DNA of 64,000 bases from Nocardia takedensis NBRC 100417 (GCF_000308695.1 NZ_BAGG01000011.1:62001-126000); one strand, 5' to 3'. Shown: positions 54,002 to 62,805, counted from the first letter of the stretch. Program-made: numbers and translations. The notes: a model not told the origin generated them from the letters alone.

Positions 54002-54047
54002 GCCTGAAAAGCGGAAGGTCGCCGGTTCGATCCCGGCCCTGGCCACC
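54002..54047 (+). repeat. attR (46-bp copy of tRNA-Phe 3' half)
   Basis: The chromosomal tRNA 3' end displaced by integration. After CC it continues GGATAA, so the original gene had CCG rather than CCA after the acceptor stem. Confidence 0.93.
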
Positions 54048-54056
54048 GGATAAATT

Positions 54057-54094
54057 ACGACCCTCGCGCGGATATGTTGTGCGGGGGTCGTTTT
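54057..54094 (+). terminator. Displaced original tRNA-Phe terminator
   Basis: ACGACCCTCGC pairs with GCGGGGGTCGT (one G-U), followed by TTTCGTT. It lies ten bases after attR, the position expected for the tRNA terminator before integration. Confidence 0.7.
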
Positions 54095-55577
54095 CGTTCC
54101 CGGACACGGTACGGTGCCTCCCTTGCGGCATTCCGTTTGGCTTGCCTGGTGCGGCTGCTGGTGTCCCTCGGGCGCGGCAGCGTCGGCGATCGCTCACTGC
54201 CCACCCGCGCCCTGTGCGCCTGGCTGTGCCGTCGGGGCTCGTCTAACGCCGGCCCGCGCCCGGTCGAATCCTCGGAACCCCGCTGGCAGGCGGGATCGAC
54301 GCTCGCCGCCGCCGGCCCGAGCCAGGTGTGCACCGGCCGGAGCGTCGGAACCCCGCGCGCAGTGGCGTCGACGCTTGCCGCTGCTGGTCCGCGCCGGTTG
54401 TGCCACGGCCGAATCGTCGAAGGCTGCTCGCGGGGCCGCGTCGGCCCTCGCCTCAGCAAGCCCGTGCCAACTGCCCTCTGTCGAAGTGCAGGAACCTGCT
54501 CGTAAGCGGCGTCGATGCTCGCCGCTGCGGGCTGGTGCCGGGGGCGACCGGCCGAAGCGTCGGAACCCCGCTCGCAGATGGCGTCGAGTCTCGCCGGTGC
54601 TGGTCCGCCCGGAGTGCTCGGTCCAGGGCGTCGGATCGGGACGTTTCGTCGGCCTCCACCGGGGACCGGCATTTCTGCTTTCGCCCGCCGTCGCGGGCTT
54701 TCCGATCATGTGTTCGATGGTGGATTGCCGAACCGACCGGGCTTTTTCGTGGCGCCGCCTCGGGACGGGGGGGCATTTCTGTCCATTGTTTCAGGGGCTT
54801 GTGCCGAGCGGGAGTATCGGGATTACCTCGGCGACCTTCGTCGGGTATGTAATCGTGGCCATCGGCGGAGCCCGGTGTCGAATATTCGGCAGTTCACGGA
54901 TCTTGGTTTCTTTATCCGCGTCGCAGCATCCGCGAAGAATTGCTGTTGCCGGATATCCGTACGCGTATTCGTTGTTCGCCCCTGCGTCGCGCTCGCGGAA
55001 AAGGTGCGGGTTCGTGGATTCGCGGCATCCGCGTGCGTTAGCTGTGCACTCGGTGGTGGATATCCTCCGCACCCCTTCCGGAGGGGTTGCCGAAGGGGTC
55101 GGAACGGCGGTACGTCGAGGTACCGGGCGGGGTTGCGGCCGCCGGGCGTCGCCGGTGTGATCGTCACCGGGGCGCGGCGGTGAGTTCGCTGGTCGCGGCG
55201 GTGCGCGCCGCGCGAGATGCCCGGCCTCCGTGCGTGATTGCGTCGGGGCGGGCGCGAGGAGGGGTCGTGGTGTGTCGCAAATCTGTTGCGGCCGAGTAGG
55301 TCTACCATCGAGTGCGTGAAACCCGAAGGGGCGAAACATGACTCGTCATCTATCTGATCGTGAGTTTCGCGTACGGTCCCGGTTGGATTTCCCTGCGGGC
55401 CCGCCGGAAGAAACCAATCGGTTTTCTCGGCGGCGTCCCCGACCCCGGCCCCGGAATTTGTCCGAGACGGGACAGTGAATTCGGACATCCTGTCCGGGAG
55501 AGGACGGCGGCGCGGCCTGTGACCCGGATCGCGGAGAAATCCCGGTACGGTCCGGACAACGGTGGAATGCTGGGCCC
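54095..55577. other. Gene-poor stretch right of the element
   Basis: About 1.5 kb without a credible gene. The first part holds degenerate 72-bp tandem repeats. From about 54700 the DNA is less GC-rich with mixed codon-position signal, possibly decayed sequence. Long frames on both strands have no recognisable motifs. Confidence 0.55.
54260..54630. repeat. Degenerate ~72-bp tandem repeats, five units
   Basis: The element TCGGAACCCCGC or a variant recurs at 54272, 54345, 54417, 54489 and 54560 (steps 73, 72, 72, 71), each followed by a GCGTCGACGCTYGCCGCYGCTGG-like stretch. Units 1, 2 and 5 are the best preserved. Confidence 0.7.
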
Positions 55578-55760
55578 ATGGCGGAAAAGTGGTACTACTG
55601 CTTGAAGCACCAGCGGGCCGAACAGGGCCGTCAGTGCTGGTTCCGGGACCGGATGGGTCCCTACCCGGACCGGGCCACGGCCGAGCGCGCCCTCGACATC
55701 GTCAAGGCGCGCAACGAGCGCCAGGACGCCGAGGACCGGTCCTGGCGAGACGGTGACTGA
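55578..55760 (+). CDS. Small conserved actinobacterial protein (60 aa)
   Basis: MAEKWYYCLKHQRAEQGRQC, then GPYPDRATAERALDIVKARNE and an acidic end with Trp. The pattern (WYYCLKH, GPYP, repeated Ala-Arg helix) is one I associate with a small widespread actinobacterial family found near the mannosyl-phospho-polyprenol synthase, sometimes called SPOR-like. The ATG at 55578 starts MAEKWYY; a plausible GGCCCAT leader but no strong ribosome site. Role unknown. Confidence 0.78.
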   Translation: MAEKWYYCLKHQRAEQGRQCWFRDRMGPYPDRATAERALDIVKARNERQDAEDRSWRDGD

Positions 55761-55887
55761 ACACCCTGCGTAATACCCCTCAGGTGGCCGTCAGGTCCGT
55801 CGACTAGGGTTGCTCCGAAATCGACCGACACGCTCGGTGGTCCGGCGCGGGCCGCGGGCTGGACCTGGTGAGCAGGGAGGGCGACCC

Positions 55888-56607
55888 TTGAGGGTTACCG
55901 TTGTTGTGCCGACCTACAACGAGCGGGACAATCTGCCGGTTGCGGTGGAGCGGCTGACGGCGCTGGCTGTGCCCGACCTGCACGTTCTCGTCGTCGACGA
56001 CAATTCGCCGGACGGCACGGGCGAGGTCGCCGACAAGTTGGCCGCCGAACTGCCCACCGTCGTCGGCGTGCTGCACCGCACCGAGAAGGACGGCCTGGGC
56101 CGCGCCTACATCGCGGGCATCACGCGGGCGCTGGAGGAGGGCGCGGACGTCGTCATCCAGATGGACGCCGACCTGTCCCATCCCGCCGAGGTCATCCCGG
56201 CGATGCTGGAGACGCTGAGCGGGACCGACGCCGGTGTGGTGCTCGGTTCGCGCTACGTTCCCGGCGGTTCGACGGCCGAGGAGTGGAAGTGGTACCGCAA
56301 GGCCCTCTCGGCCTGGGCGAACTTCTACGTCAACCTGATCCTGCGTCTGGGCGTCAAGGACGCGACCGCCGGGTTCAAGGCGTGGAAGGCCGACACGCTG
56401 CGCGCGATCGACGTGGCCTCGATCCGCAGCAACGGCTACTCCTTCCAGGTGGAGATGAACTACCGGACGGTCAAGCAGGGCATCCGCATCGCCGAGGTGC
56501 CGATCCGTTTCGAGGAACGCACCCTCGGCGCGTCGAAGATGAGTCTGAAGGTGCAGTTGGAGTCGGCGCTCATGCCGTGGAAACTGCTGTTCGGCCGCTC
56601 GGTCTGA
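55888..56607 (+). CDS. ppm1: Polyprenol-phosphate mannose synthase (GT2)
   Basis: 239 aa from a TTG at 55888 (AGGGAGGG nine bases upstream). GT-A fold with VTVVVPTYNERDNL, VVDDNSPDGTGEVAD, the DxD motif QMDADLSHP, GSRYVPGGS and KWYRKALS. It makes polyprenyl-phosphate-mannose from GDP-mannose, the donor for periplasmic mannosylation of lipomannan and lipoglycans. There is no fused acyltransferase (Lnt) domain, unlike M. tuberculosis Ppm1. Upstream starts in the same frame are Arg-rich and unlikely. Confidence 0.93.
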   Translation: MRVTVVVPTYNERDNLPVAVERLTALAVPDLHVLVVDDNSPDGTGEVADKLAAELPTVVGVLHRTEKDGLGRAYIAGITRALEEGADVVIQMDADLSHPAEVIPAMLETLSGTDAGVVLGSRYVPGGSTAEEWKWYRKALSAWANFYVNLILRLGVKDATAGFKAWKADTLRAIDVASIRSNGYSFQVEMNYRTVKQGIRIAEVPIRFEERTLGASKMSLKVQLESALMPWKLLFGRSV

Positions 56608-56625
56608 GTCGGCCTTCGAACGTGA

Positions 56626-56663
56626 CGAGGGGTCGCCGTCCCGGTCGGGACGGCGACCCCTCG
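56626..56663. terminator. Bidirectional terminator
   Basis: 17-bp perfect stem CGAGGGGTCGCCGTCCC, loop GGTC, complement, between ppm1 and the convergent membrane-protein gene. Confidence 0.8.
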
Positions 56664-56670
56664 CCGTCGT

Positions 56671-57108
56671 TCAGCGGGCGCTGATCCGCAGTCGGATGGC
56701 CTCGGTGGCCAGCACGATGAACGGAACCAGCGCGACGTGCATCAGCGACAGCGCGATGGTGGAGGCGGTGTCGAAGTCGGCCGCGATGGTGAGGTAGATG
56801 GTGCCCAGCGCCAGGATCGACCCGACGATGGCGGCCACCCGCAGCACACCCACCCAGCGGTAAGAGATCAGCGCGGCGGCGGTGAGTCCGATGAGCAGCG
56901 GCACGATGGACAGGATGATGACGCCGCCGGGGGCGACGGACATGGTCTCACCGTTGTCGACGGTGCTGAAATCGCCGCCCGCGGCGGTGCCGATCAACCA
57001 GATGACGAGGTTGACCACCAAGGCGCCGAGGACCGCGCCGAGGACGGCGACGGGACGGCTCAGGGCGGGGATGGGCAGGGTTCGCGGTGCGGTCTGGGCG
57101 ACGGACAT
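56671..57108 (-). CDS. Four-helix membrane protein (DUF6069-like)
   Basis: 145 aa from the ATG at 57108 (AGGAG eight bases upstream). Four membrane helices: VAVLGAVLGALVVNLVIWLIG, GVIILSIVPLLIGLTAAAL, RVAAIVGSILALGTIY, IALSLMHVALVPFIVLA. The short external loop DFSTVDNGETMSVAPGG and the helix layout resemble the DUF6069 family. No function known. The longer frame to 57153 overlaps the ribosome site. Confidence 0.75.
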   Translation of the reverse strand: MSVAQTAPRTLPIPALSRPVAVLGAVLGALVVNLVIWLIGTAAGGDFSTVDNGETMSVAPGGVIILSIVPLLIGLTAAALISYRWVGVLRVAAIVGSILALGTIYLTIAADFDTASTIALSLMHVALVPFIVLATEAIRLRISAR

Positions 57109-57205
57109 GGCGTTTTCTCCTGGTATGGGCGTCGGAACGGCGTCGGAATCCATGGTGATACCTCAACGTTCCTCGAGGTCAAGCCCGCTCGCCGCGTGGT
57201 GCCTG

Positions 57206-58732
57206 TCACTCAGGGTGATCGGCGGATTTCGGCCAGTCCAGCAGTGTGTCCAGGTAGAGCTGTCGGACCTTCTCGACCTCGGCGTCCAGGTCGGCCGGAT
57301 CCCAGGCGGACACGTCGATCGGGGCGAGCACCGCGACGTCCACCGTGCCGGGACGCGCGATCATGGAGTTGCGCCAGGCGATCTCGCCCGCGTTGCGGAT
57401 CACCACCGGGATGATCGGCACACCGGCCTGCCGGGCGATGTGGAACGCGCCCTTCTTGAACGGCCCGACCGCGGGGGTGTAGGAGCGGGTGCCCTCGGGC
57501 GCGACCGCCAGTGACAGTCCGCTGTGCAAGGTCTCGACCACGGGCGCCAGTTGGGCGCGGGTGCCCGCGCTGTCGGAGCGGTCGATGAAGGTGACGCCGA
57601 CGAAGCGCATGAGCGGACCGAAGATCGGGTTGCGGGTCAGTTCCTTCTTCGCGATCGCGGTGACCCCGCCGTCGAGCACCTTCGGCATGATGATGACGTC
57701 GAACTGGCTCTGGTGGTTGAACAGGAACACCGCCGGTCGCGGTGCGCGGGCATGCCGCGCGCCGACCACCCGCACCCGCGCGCCGACCACCCGCAGCGTG
57801 AGGCGCGCGGCGTAGGTCATCAGCGCGTCGGCCATCGCGCGTCGATCGCGGGTGTGCGCGCGCGACACCACGCCTGCCACCGCGCCCGCGAGCAAGGCGA
57901 GCAGGGCGAGCACGGTGCGCGCCACGTTCGCGGGGGACTGCGCGGGGCGCGGGCGGAACTCGGGTGCGGGCCAACGGTTGGCGACGGCGGTGGCGGCCAG
58001 TTCGGCGCTCGGGTTCACCGCCACCGGGTGACCGACCGCCTCGAGCAGGGGCAGGTCCCGCGATCCGGCGGCGTAGGCGTGGCTGCGCGCGAGGTCGATG
58101 CCGTGCCGGGCGGCGAAGGCGCGCACCGCCTCCGCCGCCGCCTCGCCGCGCGGCGGTTCACCCACGACCGCTCCGGTCAGAACCCCGTCGCCCGCTGCCG
58201 TGGGGACGCCCTCGCCCGCGCTGGACGGAAGGTCGGTGGCCGTGTCGGGCGGATCGCCGCCGGTGACGGCCAGTCGGGTGGCGAGGAGGTGGGTGACGCC
58301 GAGTTCGGCGGCGGCGGGGCGGAGTTGGAATTCGGTGAGCGGGCTGACCAGGACGACCGTGTGGCCCGCGGCGCGGTGCGCGGCGATCAGTCGCCACGCC
58401 TCCGGGTAGAGGTGTCCGTAGCTCTCGCGCCGGAAGTGCGCGGTGGCCAGGCGGTCCAGGTCGGCGGGGGCCTGGCCGGCGAACGCGCGGGTGACGGAGT
58501 CGAGGCGGCGGTCGAATTCCGTGTCGGTCGCCTCGGCTCCCAAGTCGACGCGCAGCGCGGCGGCCGGGTCGTCGATGCGGCGGGGCGCTTTCCCGAGGCC
58601 GTCGGTGACCACGCCCGCGAACTCGAAGAACGCGCCGATCGACGGGCCGGTGGGGCCGGTGCGGATCGCGGTGAGCAGCGCGGCGAGATCACCGGGGGCG
58701 GACAGTTCGGTGTCCCGGGCGGCCTCGCTCAT
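57206..58732 (-). CDS. plsC: HAD-like/1-acylglycerol-3-phosphate acyltransferase fusion (PlsC, Rv2483c-type)
   Basis: 508 aa. The N-terminal HAD-IB-like domain has lost its catalytic aspartates: the DxDxT position reads FFEFAG (Glu37, Ala39). A membrane helix (VARTVLALLALLAGAVAGVV) leads to an LPLAT domain with FNHQSQFDVI (H-x4-D catalytic dyad), FIDRSDSAG, APEGTRS and IIPVVIRNAG. It acylates lysophosphatidate at sn-2, after PlsB. Coupled to plsB by a TGATG overlap. The HAD part is presumably structural here. Confidence 0.9.
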   Translation of the reverse strand: MSEAARDTELSAPGDLAALLTAIRTGPTGPSIGAFFEFAGVVTDGLGKAPRRIDDPAAALRVDLGAEATDTEFDRRLDSVTRAFAGQAPADLDRLATAHFRRESYGHLYPEAWRLIAAHRAAGHTVVLVSPLTEFQLRPAAAELGVTHLLATRLAVTGGDPPDTATDLPSSAGEGVPTAAGDGVLTGAVVGEPPRGEAAAEAVRAFAARHGIDLARSHAYAAGSRDLPLLEAVGHPVAVNPSAELAATAVANRWPAPEFRPRPAQSPANVARTVLALLALLAGAVAGVVSRAHTRDRRAMADALMTYAARLTLRVVGARVRVVGARHARAPRPAVFLFNHQSQFDVIIMPKVLDGGVTAIAKKELTRNPIFGPLMRFVGVTFIDRSDSAGTRAQLAPVVETLHSGLSLAVAPEGTRSYTPAVGPFKKGAFHIARQAGVPIIPVVIRNAGEIAWRNSMIARPGTVDVAVLAPIDVSAWDPADLDAEVEKVRQLYLDTLLDWPKSADHPE

Positions 58733-61191
58733 CAGTCGCCTTCCAGCCGATTGGACGGGTCGAGGGTGGCCGCGCGCGAGATCCGCACGCCGAGGACCCG
58801 CAGTTCCTCGGCGAAGGCCGTGCGGCGGCGGGTGGATTCGGCGCGATCCTCGGGGGAGTCCGGGTCGACGGGGTCGAGCAGTCCGTGGTTGCCCGCGAGT
58901 TTGAGCGCGCTGGTGAACAGTTCGGTGGACACCGATTCGGGACTGTGCAGTCGCTGCTGCAACAGCATCTGCCTGCCGACGGCGACGCATTCCTCCAGGA
59001 ACTCCTTGCGCACCACTTCGATCGAGGGATCGCGGGCGGCCAACCGTTCGGCCACCACCAATTGCGCGTCCATGAACGAGCGCAGCACGCGGTGGGCCAT
59101 CATGAAGCCGGAGCCGGTCAGTTTCGCCAGGACGTCGCTGCCGAAGGTGTCCAGGGGGGTGTGCGAGTGCCAGTCGGGGTCGACCAGCAGCATCTCGGCG
59201 GTCATCTGCGCGGCGAATTCGGTGCGCTCGGGGAAGAAGAAGTCGAACTTGAGCAGGTCGCGCAGGCGGTAGGCCTCCTCCCATCCGGTGCTGAGCTGAT
59301 CGGTGCCGGGGGACTCGACGGCCGCCAGGATCGACAGTTCCAGGATCGCCCGGTTGATGAACCAGTGCACGGCGCTGTTGCGGTAGAACGCGGCCTCGAG
59401 GTGCGCGCCCGCCTCGATGGAGTAGACCGGTTCGAGTCCGCCCCGGTAGACGGTGACCACCTTGGCCAGCGACAGCTGTTCCAGGACCACCGCGAGGCTG
59501 TGTTCGTCGCGTAGGGCGGCCAATTCGCCGCTGGGCAGTCCGCGCTTGTCGATGTAGCCGAGGACGGGGGCCAACAGCGCGCGCACCTCGCCGATGGTCA
59601 ACGCGCGGGCGTGCACGCCCAGCAGGGCCAGGGTGGCCAGCGCGTTGACGGTGATCGGGGTGACGTCGTTGATGCCGACGGCGATCTCGAAGGCCAGTCG
59701 TTGCACGGCGCGGCGTTCGAGTCCGGCGGTGTCGGCGTCGGTGGAGGTGGCGACCGCTTCCACGCGCGCCTCGTCGGTGCGGTGCAGCGGGATCATCACC
59801 GGGGGTGCGGTCATCGGATCGCCGTGCGCGGCCAGTCTTTCGCGCGCGGACAGCGCCGCGCCGAAGCGGACGTAGACGTGGCCCGCCGAATGCTGCTGGC
59901 TGCGCACGTAGCGGGCCAGCCACCCCAGTCCTTCCGGCTTCTTCTTGCCGCCGACCTGTTCGGTGGCGATGGCGCCGAGTTCGTTGAGCCGCTCGTAGGT
60001 GATCGAGACCGGGACCAGCATGACGTCGTCCACCCGGTCCGCGCGCACGGCCGAGGCGAGGAAGTTGAGCAGGCCGTAGCGCGGCGGCCGGAGTTTGCCG
60101 GTGCGGGTGCGTCCGCCCTCGAAGTACCACTCCAGGTTGAAGCGTTTGGCCAGCAAGTAGGCGAAGTACTCCTCGACGACGGCTTTGTAGACCTCGTCGT
60201 CGCCGAAGCTGCGGCGGATGAAGACCGTGCCGGTGCGGCGGGCGATGGGGCCCATCGGCCAGAAGCTCAGGTTCGCGCCGCCGATGACGTGGTTGGGCGG
60301 GAAGTCGTTGCGGGCCAGCACGTCACCGAGGACGAAGGCGTCGACGTAGGAGCGGTGCGAGGGCAGGAAGACCAGCGGGTAGCGGCGGTTGAGTTTGCGC
60401 AGCGCGTCCAGACCGGATTCCTCGATGTCGACTTTCCAGGTGGAGGCGTGCACCGGGCGCATGGCCTGGGTGAACAGGTCCGAGACCAGGCGCGACTGCG
60501 CGGCGACCAGTTCGTCGAGGCATTTCTCGGCCCGCCGGTAGACCTCCTGGGGGTCGATGTCGATCCGGTCGGCGATCAGTTCGAGTCGGCGCAGGAATTC
60601 GGGGGAGTCGAGGATCTCCTCGGTGACCAGTTTGGGCACCTTGTACCGGTCGCCGATGATGGTGCGCTCGGCGCGTTCGAGGGCGAACACGGCCGCGCGC
60701 ACGATGGCGCGGGCGAACGGGTCGGTCGAGCCCGCCGACAGCATCGCGGAGGCTTCGGGGTTGTTGGCTCGAAGTTCGCTGAGCAGTGCGGGCGCGCCGG
60801 TGAGGACGACTTGGCGGTCGGGCGCGGTGCGCACCAGGCGGCGCTGGACGAAGCGGTTGGGGTGGCGGGGGTTGGTGAGCATCGCCAGGTCCGCGAAGGT
60901 GATGCGGCGGACGCCGTCGCGTTCCGGTGGGAGCCATACCACCCGGATCGGCACCACGAGCGGGTCGTCGCGGCGGCGGACCAGGCGGTCGCCGATGGCG
61001 TCGGCGTCGAGGTCGAGTTGGGTGACGGGCGCGTCGCGGCCGAGTTCGCGGGCGAGTCCGCCCTCTGCCAGCCACTTGCCGACGAGTTCGCGTTCCACCG
61101 GGGACGTGGCGTCGATCAGCGCGACGACCGATTCCGGCGACGACGTGGTTCGCGGGGGCGGTGCGAGCGCGTCCCGGTGGTGCTCGATCAT
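58732..61191 (-). CDS. plsB: Glycerol-3-phosphate 1-O-acyltransferase (PlsB)
   Basis: 819 aa, the large PlsB type. Catalytic dyad in FLPSHRSYVDAFVL near residue 280, glycerol-phosphate site blocks GTVFIRRSFGDD, WYFEGGRTRTGKLRPPRYGLL, and MLVPVSITYERL. First acylation of glycerol-3-phosphate in phospholipid synthesis. Neighbouring plsC completes phosphatidate, as in Rv2482c-Rv2483c. Start ATG at 61191. Confidence 0.95.
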   Translation of the reverse strand: MIEHHRDALAPPPRTTSSPESVVALIDATSPVERELVGKWLAEGGLARELGRDAPVTQLDLDADAIGDRLVRRRDDPLVVPIRVVWLPPERDGVRRITFADLAMLTNPRHPNRFVQRRLVRTAPDRQVVLTGAPALLSELRANNPEASAMLSAGSTDPFARAIVRAAVFALERAERTIIGDRYKVPKLVTEEILDSPEFLRRLELIADRIDIDPQEVYRRAEKCLDELVAAQSRLVSDLFTQAMRPVHASTWKVDIEESGLDALRKLNRRYPLVFLPSHRSYVDAFVLGDVLARNDFPPNHVIGGANLSFWPMGPIARRTGTVFIRRSFGDDEVYKAVVEEYFAYLLAKRFNLEWYFEGGRTRTGKLRPPRYGLLNFLASAVRADRVDDVMLVPVSITYERLNELGAIATEQVGGKKKPEGLGWLARYVRSQQHSAGHVYVRFGAALSARERLAAHGDPMTAPPVMIPLHRTDEARVEAVATSTDADTAGLERRAVQRLAFEIAVGINDVTPITVNALATLALLGVHARALTIGEVRALLAPVLGYIDKRGLPSGELAALRDEHSLAVVLEQLSLAKVVTVYRGGLEPVYSIEAGAHLEAAFYRNSAVHWFINRAILELSILAAVESPGTDQLSTGWEEAYRLRDLLKFDFFFPERTEFAAQMTAEMLLVDPDWHSHTPLDTFGSDVLAKLTGSGFMMAHRVLRSFMDAQLVVAERLAARDPSIEVVRKEFLEECVAVGRQMLLQQRLHSPESVSTELFTSALKLAGNHGLLDPVDPDSPEDRAESTRRRTAFAEELRVLGVRISRAATLDPSNRLEGD

Positions 61192-61380
61192 CGTTGGTCC
61201 TCCCGCAAACTGGCGATCCCCCTATTCAATCTCGCCGGGGCGGATCGCGCAGGAACTCGGCGGGGCGAGTTCGTCGGCGTCGATGGTGGCGGCGGCGGGG
61301 TGTGGTGAACCGGTACTACGCATCGCGAACTACATGCTCGGAGGTCTGCTTCTGTGGTCCCGGGCACACGCCCGAAATGG

Positions 61381-61428
61381 GCAGGTAATGCTAACCTTAC
61401 CTTCTTGAGTTAGGTCAGCTTTACCTTT
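61381..61428 (+). promoter_or_regulatory. Two IdeR/DmdR iron boxes
   Basis: Aligned to the 19-bp consensus TTAGGTTAGGCTAACCTAA, the segments 61381-61399 and 61410-61428 match at 14 and 13 positions. They sit 10-57 bp before the salicylate synthase start. Iron-replete repression is expected. Confidence 0.8.
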
Positions 61429-61437
61429 GGAGGATCG

Positions 61438-62751
61438 TTGTCGACCACGGACGAGCGCTTGCGCGTTGAGTATGTGACCGATCCGGCGGCAGCGATGTCC
61501 CGGCTGGCAGCGGCCGAGCGGTTCGGCGAATACGTCATGTACGAGCGCCCGGGGGAGTGGGTCTTCGCCGCCGATCCGATCGGCGGCGTCGAACTCGACG
61601 TGCACGAACTGCGGGTCACCTGGGCGGGGACCACCACGGCGACGGCGTGGGAGGGCGCGCCCGCCGCGGTACTCGACGAGGCGTTGGGCCGGTTGCCGCT
61701 CGACGGCAGGAAGGCATACGGCTGGATCGGTTTCGAGTTCTGCGCCTACGTGCTCGGGGCCACCCACCACCTGGACCAGCGCGCGCCGCTGGCCCATCTG
61801 ATGGTGCCCCGGATCGAGGTCCGCGTGGACGAGTCCGGCATCGACATCCACGGGGCCGACCCGGCCGAGGTCGAGGAGATCCGCGCGCTGATCGCCTCCT
61901 CGCAGGGCAGCCCGCTGCCGCAGGCGCACCCGGCCGACATCCGCGCCGACGACACCGGCTACCAGGACCGGGTGGCGACCGCGGTGGACGAGATCCGCTC
62001 CGGCAGATATCAGAAGGTCATCCTTTCCAGAAAGGTGCGACTGCCCTTCGCGGTCGACATGCCCGCCAGCTACCGCCTCGGCCGCGCCAACAACACCCCG
62101 GCACGGTCGTTCCTGCTGCGTCTGGGTGGACTCGAGGCGGCGGGCTTCAGCCCCGAACTGGTCGCCTCCGTGGACGACGAGCGCGTGGTCACCACCGAAC
62201 CTCTCGCGGGCACCCGCGCTTTCGGTTTCGGCGACGAGATCGACATGGCCGCGCGCGCCGACCTGCTCAGCGACCCCAAGGAGATCGTGGAACACGCGAT
62301 CTCGGTGCAGACCTCCTTCGCCGAGATCTCCGCCGTCGCCGACCCCGGCACCCCGGCGGTCTCGGATTTCATGGCGGTGCGCGAACGCGGCAGCGTGCAG
62401 CACCTGGCCTCGACGGTGCGCGGAAAACTCGCCGCCGACCGGTCCAGCTGGGACGCCCTCGAGGTGCTGTTCCCGTCGGTCACCGCCTCGGGCATCCCCA
62501 AGCGGGAAGGCGTCGACTCGGTGTTCCGGCTCGACGGCGACCGCCGCGGCCTGTATTCCGGTGCGGTGGTGACGGTCTCGTCCACCGGCGCGCTGGAGGC
62601 GACCTTGGTGCTGCGCGCGGTCTACCAGAACGCCGAGGGCGCGTGGCTGCGGGCGGGCGCGGGCATCGTCGGGCAGTCGCGCCCGGAACGCGAATTCGAG
62701 GAGACCTGCGAGAAGCTCGGCAGCGTCGCCCCTTACGTGGTGAAAGCCTGA
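61438..62751 (+). CDS. mbtI: Salicylate synthase (MbtI/NbtS-type)
   Basis: 437 aa from a TTG at 61438 with GGAGG four bases upstream. Chorismate-utilising fold: GYQDRVATAVDEIRSGRYQKVILSRKV, SPELVASV, TTEPLAGTRAFG, LSDPKEIVEHAISVQ, VQHLASTVRGKL, FPSVTASGIPK, GLYSGAVV. It converts chorismate through isochorismate to salicylate, the cap of mycobactin/nocobactin siderophores. The YQKVILSR and iron-box context favour salicylate synthase over anthranilate synthase. Confidence 0.93.
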   Translation: MSTTDERLRVEYVTDPAAAMSRLAAAERFGEYVMYERPGEWVFAADPIGGVELDVHELRVTWAGTTTATAWEGAPAAVLDEALGRLPLDGRKAYGWIGFEFCAYVLGATHHLDQRAPLAHLMVPRIEVRVDESGIDIHGADPAEVEEIRALIASSQGSPLPQAHPADIRADDTGYQDRVATAVDEIRSGRYQKVILSRKVRLPFAVDMPASYRLGRANNTPARSFLLRLGGLEAAGFSPELVASVDDERVVTTEPLAGTRAFGFGDEIDMAARADLLSDPKEIVEHAISVQTSFAEISAVADPGTPAVSDFMAVRERGSVQHLASTVRGKLAADRSSWDALEVLFPSVTASGIPKREGVDSVFRLDGDRRGLYSGAVVTVSSTGALEATLVLRAVYQNAEGAWLRAGAGIVGQSRPEREFEETCEKLGSVAPYVVKA

Positions 62752-62761
62752 CGTAGCGACA

Positions 62762-62798
62762 CGAAAGGGTCGGGCGGTGCGACCGCCCGGCCCTTTCG
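62762..62798. terminator. Bidirectional terminator
   Basis: 17-bp stem (one G-U pair) with loop GCG between the convergent salicylate synthase and aryl-AMP ligase genes; the plus side has a CGAAAGGG/CCCTTTCG base. Confidence 0.75.
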
Positions 62799-62805
62799 GC
62801 GTCGC

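Larger units (their letters stand above)
48020..54047 (+). mobile_element. Minimal integrative element (AICE/IME-like) in tRNA-Phe
   Basis: About 6.0 kb bounded by the 46-bp att repeats. Gene order from attL: HAD hydrolase and GntR regulator (minus strand), then divergently a Zn-finger protein, a 67-aa protein, a RepSA-type rolling-circle initiator, excisionase and tyrosine integrase reading into attR. This is the replication-integration module of pSAM2-type actinomycete elements, but the FtsK/TraSA transfer gene and Spd proteins are absent. It may excise and replicate but would need a helper to move. All genes look intact, so it may be active. Confidence 0.9.

Noticed and set aside
54260..54630. 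CRISPR array
   Set aside because: Units are tandem and degenerate without constant repeats and unique spacers, and no cas genes are present anywhere in the window.
54114..55160. A 348-codon plus-strand ORF over the 72-bp repeats
   Set aside because: Arg/Pro/Cys-rich without domain motifs; overlapping frames on the other strand are equally open because of GC bias and the repeats.
57206..60130. A 974-codon frame joining plsC to the plsB region
   Set aside because: Beyond 58732 it is a shadow of plsB, which is read in another frame with clear motifs.
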